A stretch of DNA of 11,802 nt from SLID01 sp041667545 (GTDB lineage: Bacteria; Omnitrophota; Gorgyraeia; Tantalellales; Tantalellaceae), in NCBI GenBank assembly GCA_041667545.1, contig JBAYES010000059.1:1-11802 (forward strand), given 5' to 3'. Each line of letters opens with the position of its first letter. Position 1 is the stretch's first letter. The notes under the pieces were generated by a model that saw only the letters and a list, made by a program, of their open reading frames with translations, did no database searches and had not been told where the DNA came from. This document shows, one piece after another, positions 9,201 to 11,802 of the stretch. A program made the translations under genes and the position numbers.

Positions 9201-11802
9201 TCTGCAATGATCCAGCCGGTATCCCAGGGAGTCAAACCTCCCCAGAATACGGGATAAGCCGAAAGAAAAGCGCCTATAGACCCCCAAAATAAACCCCATA
9301 CACTGAAGTCTCCCAGGCGTCCCAATACATCCCGCCACTTGAATTCCCATTTAATTGATAAAAGATCGGTGTTGAGGGCTTTGTAATGCAAAGAGGTTGT
9401 TTCCGAAATACCCTGAATGGCATAAAGTTCGGAAAATCTCGCGGCCAGGATTATGTCCACAAACGAAAGGTCTTCCACTGCAATATGGACTTTGTGCCTC
9501 TCTCCCACACGTCGCTCGGTCCTGTCAAGTATCGCATTCAGATCTTTTCCGTGAACCTCGTCGCGGACGCGCGACGCGAGATCTTCATCAGGTATTCCCA
9601 GATCGTTAAGTTCTTTAATAAGAAAAACCCTTAATGCCCGGCTTTCGTTATCTCCGACAACATCCATCATTATCCTTACCATATCGGAAAGCTTTTCGGC
9701 GGCAAGATCATGCCGGGCTATTTCCTTTACATCAATTTTCCTTTTGGCGGCTATTCCTTCCTTAACCTCATCTTTCATGCCGCCAACGATATTCTCAAAC
9801 GACCACCCGCTGCGTTCGAACATGAAAAATATGGCTTGCTTCTGGGCGTGTTCCATGGAATATCTTTTCGAATGGCGTTTTTTCGCCGTATCCTGCCTAT
9901 CCTTGAACCCGCCGTACTTGTAAAGATGGCCCATTATCAGTTCAAATTGCTTATCCGACGATACGGCGATAATATCGTCGAGAGAAACACGGTCTATGTT
10001 CATCCTGCGGGTCGCGGATAATATTTCGTTGATATTGAAATTCCCGGTATCTTTCAGCACTATCTGTTTGACCTTTTCGTCCAGACTACCCGGCGCTTTC
10101 AGAAGAGAGCGATACTTCCGGACGATATCATCGTCTCTAAACCGGTCAAGAAGCCCCAGGTCGTCGTTAATACTGCCGATAAGCCCTTTTCCTATATCCA
10201 GGATTTTCTCCATTTTTTTATCTACATCTTTGATCGCGGCCGCGTCGAGAACAGCCGGAGCTTGAGTCTCGGCTTCTTCCGGGGCCGCTTGAAGCTCGGC
10301 TTTTTCGGTGCCCGCTTGAGTCTTGGCTTTTCCCGGGGTGACAGCCTTCCGTTTTGTGGACAAATAACGCCATGCCGCGTATAAAAAGGCCGGGACGGTC
10401 AATACTGATAGGCACACGGCCGCTACCGCTATCAGCACCGGGTTCTCTATAAAAATGTCAGCACCGCCACCTTTCGCCACGATCACGGCAATACTCGTTA
10501 TGGATAGGACAAACAAGGACATCAGTAAACCCGGAAGACGCGCGATGCCGTCCCGGGAAGGCCGTACCTTTCTTTGGATGCTTTTGGTCGCTTTCAGATA
10601 TTTATCGTGCTGTTCCTTGAACTCGCTTACGATCCTTTCGTACGATTCCCCTTTGGCTATCCTCATGGCGTTTGTCGAAAGCACCTGCATCGCGTTCTCT
10701 ATTTCGATATCATTCTTCTGCCCTTCCGGCTCGCGCTTTAACAAAAGGTCAAAATAGGCGTTCACTGTTCTATCTTCATTCAGCTTATCGAACGCGTTCA
10801 GGTACGGAATGAATTCGGGGATGGAAACGGGTTCATATTTGCCGTCGACCGTCAACCCTCTCATCGGGTTACCTACAAATATCCAGAACCAGGTCCCTAT
10901 ATCGAGCGGGTTGGCGTAATTTATCTTGAAACGGTATTTTTCGTTTGAAACAACAAAACTATCGAGAAGCTTTTCCATGGCTTCTCCGGCTTCCCGCGCG
11001 TCAAACCCATATTCCTGCACCATGCGCTGAGCGTGAACGACAAGATGGCTTATGATAGATTTTTTCCGGTCACCGTCTCGATCCTGCCGTTCATCAAATA
11101 TAGGGATATCTTTAAGTTTGGAAAGTTTGTCGACAGCCGCCATAAAACCGGACATATCCATAGCAAGAATGGTTTTGTAGTCTAAAAGCGTTGAGATAAG
11201 CTGTTGGTCGGACATATCATTGAGGTCAAGATACCTGTCATAGAACATTTCGGCGATAAGACGGTGTTTTTCAAGCTCGGATATTGGGAACAGATAACTC
11301 GTGTACGTATTGGTATTACCTGTCGCCATTTCCTTTTCAACGGCAATGACCTTTATGGTGCCGGGTTTAAGGATATGCGAATGCGTCCCAACCCTCACAA
11401 TATTCCCGGCTGGCTCTTCATAAGTATAAACCGTTCTCGAGATGATCTTACCCTGTCCGTCATCTTCCCTGGTCCTTACCACTTTTTCGATCATCTGGTG
11501 ATATCCGACAGGCCTGCCGTTGACATATACCGCGTCATAGGTGAATTCGGTAATGTTTTTGGAGGTCTCTTCCCTTATAAGGTACCATTCGTCGGGAACG
11601 TCAGGGCTGTTAACGCGGTTCAGAAAATACACCCGTGTTATTTCGGGCGCCATCTCGGGGTCGCCCCTTTTGCTCAAGCGGTGTTCTACGGTCATGTCCT
11701 TCCTGTTCAGAGAACGTATGGAATAAAGGCCGTCCACGGGGCCTTCCTTATACAGCAATTTACCGAAGGGATCGTCTACCGCTATAGTCACCCTGCTGTC
11801 GG
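293..11802 (-). CDS. Giant membrane GT2 glycosyltransferase / GH-A glycoside hydrolase fusion protein (5' end beyond window)
   Basis: One uninterrupted frame ends at TAA (295-293) and stays open to the right edge. The codons GAC AGC AGG precede the GTG at 11791, and no ribosome binding site is visible at normal spacing, so that GTG is probably internal and the gene is 5'-partial. At over 3,830 residues it is several times longer than ordinary GT2 synthases (about 400-900 residues). The order is: strand-rich start, helical blocks with three membrane hairpins, GT2 catalytic domain around residues 1527-2060, polytopic membrane region, long charged helical stretch, GH-A barrel around 2955-3285, membrane segment at 3426-3442, and alpha/beta tail. 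The inferred role is synthesis and export of an unknown polysaccharide with extracytoplasmic trimming or transfer. No operon partner is visible. The catalytic assignments rest on motifs read directly; substrate, product and the identity of the other blocks are unknown. Confidence 0.9.
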   Translation of the reverse strand, partial: DSRVTIAVDDPFGKLLYKEGPVDGLYSIRSLNRKDMTVEHRLSKRGDPEMAPEITRVYFLNRVNSPDVPDEWYLIREETSKNITEFTYDAVYVNGRPVGYHQMIEKVVRTREDDGQGKIISRTVYTYEEPAGNIVRVGTHSHILKPGTIKVIAVEKEMATGNTNTYTSYLFPISELEKHRLIAEMFYDRYLDLNDMSDQQLISTLLDYKTILAMDMSGFMAAVDKLSKLKDIPIFDERQDRDGDRKKSIISHLVVHAQRMVQEYGFDAREAGEAMEKLLDSFVVSNEKYRFKINYANPLDIGTWFWIFVGNPMRGLTVDGKYEPVSIPEFIPYLNAFDKLNEDRTVNAYFDLLLKREPEGQKNDIEIENAMQVLSTNAMRIAKGESYERIVSEFKEQHDKYLKATKSIQRKVRPSRDGIARLPGLLMSLFVLSITSIAVIVAKGGGADIFIENPVLIAVAAVCLSVLTVPAFLYAAWRYLSTKRKAVTPGKAKTQAGTEKAELQAAPEEAETQAPAVLDAAAIKDVDKKMEKILDIGKGLIGSINDDLGLLDRFRDDDIVRKYRSLLKAPGSLDEKVKQIVLKDTGNFNINEILSATRRMNIDRVSLDDIIAVSSDKQFELIMGHLYKYGGFKDRQDTAKKRHSKRYSMEHAQKQAIFFMFERSGWSFENIVGGMKDEVKEGIAAKRKIDVKEIARHDLAAEKLSDMVRIMMDVVGDNESRALRVFLIKELNDLGIPDEDLASRVRDEVHGKDLNAILDRTERRVGERHKVHIAVEDLSFVDIILAARFSELYAIQGISETTSLHYKALNTDLLSIKWEFKWRDVLGRLGDFSVWGLFWGSIGAFLSAYPVFWGGLTPWDTGWIIAEGTALMFLGLWMNGKYMRAVFTSRDKQRKDRIALQLSIIERIDKAMREVEALLKELPGFVVTGIPTHSPKDLKENLVYRYPGYYKEEFGKAVTFYDLLNMVNAIKEENERVREALDKPNGQEIWTRYISEMNRIDKTRRVRTIQPLSPRSFFSRIIAVEAGDDEDIAGYIQRLYESFGNTYERERIELIVNSLDTNKYVNTGLLRDDILRFAEDASMHISPWSQFERFFNVLMQDVKSQFDEANALFGKPKQKTTIREQVEYLRDIKAKAIKVQRDMENDFKKLGHVLSRDGKDAERIQNEVKAASGIIQGIRSINAGNADEVDTLVHEAGWDEKAYYLPDSIKKFVDEEIRAKKESLDRGEDMALLRAEEIFELEKAMTEAASDVWDEKTQDIGWASGFKPIIARHFWPMVVGAVSYLAFTFSYGIIHWGERMQFEKWPIFNLVPQWREVSFSPLLPVVVFFIVAMSAFAAQFLYNLNLSIWSAFKFMSRSGKVFTVKQDLVDAIMLLDETVRDNISQKILDTLREKDPKKAQRLAGRETVDILETLSYKELFDFMIHKMYDAHGHEVTDPQTGSPLYEFEGYFYLFMANLPEQYKDKLLNSIVNPNVGDDKIGKRAIITRDELVRRAGKPEEDMTTLDIARALNYDELMLLKKLKGDAAPYPKVTLVVSTFGEEEVVEKVCKVITGSGYPGTDAIIAAEAKDFATNRVVGSAIADGRIPDTIIMSYTTTRPDNAPTVFSMLSYGLGIYRETPMLPQTKPYADNQANAWILVDDVFFKEKPYTFNLIDVEDRPQRRYLWEQTVGFMTIESTLDRLNARLREGKGISPRDLRKDIAEYERKAENEALSPSEKKEAAVNARLTRMLSDNIKRWNFDVNLDVIAGKKDVRGIIAHLPGIIWAGLMGYLAIFVSWNLFGGPVSAAYLITFSAQAWIFGAVLAACFAGWYIREHIISTERTGKDRYSTDVIRQFKDRNLPMVIQTVLQQKPYSGTANWQTTLNYMEWFYMKLGGFVAQRSALSILGIFYGGINSGVYIFPLIWPYITAAAPLLPAYAVLVPMVIAGIYAGGMVVGYTGFKAGFINYIQAIPLGGTGNNFHYSRFVDNSAHDGYNVTEDLDLGVRILVEFRRVMMLDGPETEVQEDSQPHLGPKRWWQVARWMIGHLVTGLMFFSCLLPLIFHPIRSFRIMAERSRGEPHRAWFITKMVLRNIISFDMIRMMGGPTRALSTAATIFMHLIVAPLSGLFTIAVYIAADMFILFKFVLPVLLGWVPGVGPLVMQMSGEINGIIGALFPYITTPEIGLYIILLSYGSQLVFGAIPIFLAWKRYPAIVEGQLQDLKDEKIELLRKGKDTPWAMDGIDRRTDDLSFGQVRLTQGARRIFYRILIAVGVISSVMAGLSLVTSFVVFPSLILNSNVFLWAAGAIALVETLDKYPVKLVKIFGDELGRKMYMVGYGLIRNFYNIIFGGHYMMTMLCVVKQIFFALDSYWAKTQHPALSTYVSELRFKRSTFRQELMIWKNWVTNLSFITITIVSVIASSIAYTVLINKFNEEDTAIRQNYWNEAPRVRAARYWLQRAEIDLARAKQQAERAYDWVLYIEREMRITLRQAGAWESGPDIRSTHEIYLEYLRENLTKYANPAWEQARKDVLEKEERLKELRARIAASGVKLVDGIADSSELSIRDGKDLDEFERMITEQLLADYEALAENLRLPGDIKVPGLWQYLMPDLIGQNITGINTPESVGELIRAARLRERTEDLRARAARKKLTGEPLTDEEEKAIKHIPETLKEEYESTGDALHKIFREEEELEDTIKSLESANILEFQGSYVPSAPLVVWALENDELRREMLDLVLNLNRACNESGLAIRDMTGKFKEEKLAPLMEKMKEINSIRPTTPAGQLDKEKRQDELIGKMEEAYRELGKDIRKQSELSLKKIDSAMEELKKFIKNNFGNEGRTLWRALRAYRDSMPKDDDTRELRKGFDGFFRAYPDENSVTDNAIAREMIKTLERIRKLRGQEPDLMIRKHLAIIAHNKATSLWVRSSVEDVLTKRFVAVLIDVHLEHFPENAGIIDKMWKDAFGEERRVYLDSQKARSGRPKAEIRGPAFVIDGHPVFFTGGNWRGQSVEIGFGRLFGSTNLLFSEDGVSARSAAISSFLRSTRDNNVSMLRVDMLGSGEIFGAGKDYASAFDERFREDMKSFLDLAEHYGIKVQFYLDWSLMGAEVDLRSDNREIIKGGRQDIVTGESFLKDFISPFLEEFGSHNALIGIGLSEPEWYVEGGASIDASRPEGLHKPETLVPADKLRRFLSRLRAVRDEKAPKVYITVGSNYDKMIEGSYDDVDYCSIHYYPHEGITNDEIRADLEAAAAKLPDGKPWILGEFPAWLKKERLYEIVAELGGSGFLVWSYDPGQDDRTFKTSSEMFSSMREFNEYRVDFLKKKLAGLEDIIKNNGLRGPEIKQAKEQAEYMAERGDPGAEAAIENLKRIIEEAVKVSARISAEERAIAETAPVPPLSKRLEMAFLNSQYLLGHRSRRELLGKAVNDPGFFGGFAARRMDIPEFAEKFNSHPGLPFMLLSGMIMSIGWPFRKREAREGFAPGSHVKDMPDEGSIIIGLAAVPRGIIEELERSFGGVEFLILDSARSREENLEILRKAAGMKGKIDLGLIDGSMIPGSTSIPAILKDCKEAVGKTLDGIEETRFMRFIKRDAVIATEDMDVDELAAEMTELTRQFRVMRSRNYSGLSLYQFKLNRIHKAVRMESGNAVEFASDIQKLRTGKYMSLRVTNASELGWAINEHRYARSLFRGEYPVKLHLRFSSEFQDRLKGSGRDIDWLLGRIGENARELSAEGIMISVNDTDVLDDIAKDIGETFNVEGLEPKNIAVGDMRAMRMKGAGLEGMLFVNMPEGIISQQYQMIVRILANDNRPPSVLPGNIKELVTAFNAALPGIICFTMKAIVPVDIEELRRTIKGYEKALMSV
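296..1516 (-). other. C-terminal membrane segment and alpha/beta tail of unknown family (residues 3426-3832)
   Basis: LPFMLLSGMIMSIGWPF (3426-3442), followed by RKREAR, is a plausible single membrane crossing that would return the chain to the cytosol. The last roughly 390 residues alternate hydrophobic strands and helices (GSIIIGLAAVP, VEFLILDSA, IDLGLIDGS, then VKLHLRF, GIMISVND, KNIAVGD, GMLFVNMP), as in Rossmann-like or TIM-barrel-like folds. I see no nucleotide-binding loop or catalytic motif. It ends KALMSV before the TAA at 295-293. It could be a regulatory or partner-binding domain; nothing in the sequence decides this. Confidence 0.5.
1517..1936 (-). other. Helical stalk after the hydrolase (residues 3286-3425)
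   Basis: The segment starts with heptad-like helices (KKKLAGLEDIIKNNG, AAIENLKRIIEEAVK), passes a short Pro-containing break (ETAPVPPLSKR), and continues with a mixed stretch rich in Phe, Gly and Arg (FFGGFAARR) before the membrane segment. No known domain is recognised. It probably links the barrel back to the membrane. Confidence 0.45.
1937..2929 (-). other. Clan GH-A (GH5-like) glycoside hydrolase domain (residues about 2955-3285)
   Basis: The domain opens with AFVIDGHPVFFTGGNW, the usual GH5-type start. Strand-2 Arg lies in MLRVDM (R3026), followed by the YGIKVQFYLDW strand. The acid/base loop reads GLSEPEW (E3129), the conserved His-Tyr lies in SIHYYPH (H3203, Y3204), the nucleophile in WILGEFP (E3236), and the barrel-closing Trp in FLVWSYD (W3261). 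Order and spacing fit a retaining (beta/alpha)8 hydrolase of about 330 residues, normal for the clan. The nearly invariant Asn before the acid/base Glu is Ser (S3128), so rate or specificity may differ. The substrate is unknown; the likeliest target is the glycan made by the GT2 domain in the same chain. GH5 is the nearest call, but another clan GH-A family is possible. Confidence 0.8.
2942..4570 (-). other. Long charged helical / coiled-coil region (residues 2408-2950)
   Basis: About 540 residues dominated by Glu, Lys, Arg, Ala and Leu, with heptad-like runs such as ARYWLQRAEIDLARAKQQAE and EKEERLKELRARIAA. A less charged patch near 2555-2580 (LPGDIKVPGLWQYLMPD) may break the helix. I see no signature of a known enzyme. 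Because it lies between an outward-going membrane segment and the hydrolase barrel, it could act as an extracytoplasmic stalk that positions the hydrolase along the emerging polymer. That role is inference from position and composition. Confidence 0.55.
4571..5611 (-). other. Polytopic membrane region after the glycosyltransferase, with WAKTQH motif (residues 2061-2407)
   Basis: Hydrophobic stretches lie at about 2090-2131 (long enough for two segments), 2160-2185, 2244-2268, 2276-2291 and 2384-2406. The stretch just after QVARW (2025-2040) is more likely the interface helix of GT2 enzymes than a crossing. The loop 2186-2243 is highly charged and probably cytosolic. WAKTQH (2349-2354) matches the W-x-KT-x-H motif found near the end of many GT2 exopolysaccharide synthases, supporting the family call. 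RFKRSTFRQ before the last segment suggests that segment crosses outward, putting what follows outside. The exact crossing number is uncertain. Confidence 0.65.
5948..6172 (-). other. Insertion 2 in the GT2 domain: second membrane hairpin (residues about 1874-1948)
   Basis: Between the acceptor-side helix (YMEWFYMKLGG, ending 1873) and the IPLGGTG loop (1949-1955) lies a strongly hydrophobic stretch of about 75 residues. Typical relatives have only a short link here. Two membrane segments are likely, about 1879-1903 and 1911-1935, rich in Gly, Ala, Pro and Tyr. No frameshift or stop marks the junctions, and the flanking motifs are intact. Confidence 0.65.
6278..6778 (-). other. Insertion 1 in the GT2 domain: charged helix plus membrane hairpin (residues about 1672-1838)
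   Basis: In ordinary GT2 synthases the DxED motif is followed after a short helix by a strand like ACLQG. Here the equivalent VIQTVLQ begins only at about 1841. The intervening roughly 167 residues hold a charged helical part (1672-1750) and two hydrophobic segments (1757-1778 and about 1785-1810), the latter followed by REHIISTERTGKDR. An even number of crossings returns the chain to the cytosol so the active site can still assemble. Confidence 0.65.
7775..7981 (-). other. Transmembrane hairpin 3 (residues 1271-1339)
   Basis: Residues 1271-1291 and 1317-1339 are hydrophobic and flank a loop of about 25 residues, longer than in the first two hairpins and rich in aromatics (HWGERMQFEKW). The chain resumes with basic sequence (KFMSRSGK), again suggesting a cytosolic return. 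The preceding block (877-1270) is strongly charged and helical, with likely coiled-coil stretches near 1160-1260. The following block (1340-1526) leads into the glycosyltransferase and is also helical. I recognise neither. Confidence 0.65.
9164..9304 (-). other. Transmembrane hairpin 2 (residues 830-876)
   Basis: Residues 830-850 and 857-876 are hydrophobic and joined by a short loop (GGLTPWDTG). A single Glu (864) sits inside the second segment. The basic runs KWEFKWR before and SRDKQRKDR after place both flanks in the cytosol. The block between hairpins 1 and 2 (about 515-829) is charged and helical, with no catalytic motif that I can recognise. Confidence 0.7.
10250..10330 (-). repeat. Three in-frame 27-bp tandem repeats encoding an Ala/Glu/Gln linker
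   Basis: Three imperfect copies with a strict 27-base period are seen; on the plus strand GCTTGA starts at 10260, 10287 and 10314. They encode the nine-residue units KAKTQAGTE, KAELQAAPE and EAETQAPAV (residues 488-514). The period is a multiple of three, so copy-number change would keep the frame. The composition looks like a flexible linker between hairpin 1 and the next helical block. Confidence 0.75.
10370..10534 (-). other. Transmembrane hairpin 1 (residues 420-474)
   Basis: Two hydrophobic stretches, residues about 420-439 (PGLLMSLFVLSITSIAVIVA) and 451-474, are separated by a short polar loop containing GGGAD. Basic residues flank both outer ends (RKVRPSR before, STKRK after), so by the positive-inside rule both flanks are cytosolic and the loop is outside. 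The preceding helical block (about 169-419) has no family I recognise. Confidence 0.7.
11288..11802 (-). other. Strand-rich N-terminal segment of the giant protein (residues 1-168)
   Basis: This part is rich in alternating polar and beta-branched residues, with short strands such as EWYLIREE and SRTVYTYEEP. The phrase ITEFTYDAVYVNGRPVGYHQ recalls the YD-type repeats of Rhs-like proteins, but I can see only one or two possible units, so that relation is a weak inference. It ends where clearly helical sequence begins (near ISELEKHRL). Because the frame runs on past the window, this may be the tail of a larger beta domain. If every membrane hairpin is counted as two crossings, this segment lies on the cytosolic side, which would be odd for an Rhs-like shell unless more membrane segments lie upstream. 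Confidence 0.4.

Noticed and set aside
522..11726. Many plus-strand and alternative-frame minus-strand ORFs of 60-190 codons
   Set aside because: All lie inside the giant frame, which carries coherent motifs from end to end; their products are Ser/Arg/Pro-rich shadow sequences without recognisable domains.
11789..11791. GTG as the true start codon
   Set aside because: The frame continues upstream to the window edge (GAC AGC AGG), the only purine-rich bases touch the GTG with no spacing, and the protein begins mid-strand. A start beyond the window is more likely.
11288..11802. Rhs / polymorphic toxin
   Set aside because: Only one YD-like phrase is visible, the C-terminus is not a toxin-like module, and the rest of the protein is a glycosyltransferase with membrane hairpins.

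Overview
The window is dominated by one reading frame. A single minus-strand gene runs from the right edge (about 11802) to a TAA stop at 293-295. That is more than 3,830 codons without an internal stop, and the frame is still open at the edge, so the true protein is longer. Residue numbers here count from the GTG at 11791-11789, which I use only as an anchor. The remaining 292 bases, downstream of the gene, hold no credible gene. They carry a cluster of REP/MITE-like palindromes (1-189) and a weak terminator candidate (234-248).

The giant protein is a membrane-embedded glycan-handling enzyme. Its order is: a strand-rich start (1-168); helical blocks of unknown family broken by three transmembrane hairpins (about 420-474, 830-876, 1271-1339); a family-2 glycosyltransferase (about 1527-2060) with its ExxD, DVED, TED and QVARW motifs, interrupted by two further membrane hairpins; a membrane region carrying the GT2-type WAKTQH motif (to about 2407); a long charged helical or coiled-coil stretch (2408-2950); a clan GH-A (GH5-like) (beta/alpha)8 glycoside hydrolase (about 2955-3285) with both catalytic glutamates but an unusual SEP in place of NEP; a helical stalk; one likely membrane segment (3426-3442); and an unrecognised alpha/beta tail of about 390 residues. 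Flanking charges put the glycosyltransferase in the cytosol and the hydrolase outside. The plausible job is to polymerise a polysaccharide, move it across the membrane, and trim or transfer it on the far side, all in one chain.

The organism is bacterial. Giant multidomain proteins of this size are described from Omnitrophota (former OP3), including Candidatus Velamenicoccus archaeovorus, and uncultured Omnitrophota is my best guess. This rests on protein size and style only, as the window has no rRNA or marker gene. I saw no RNA gene, CRISPR array, IS element or operon partner.
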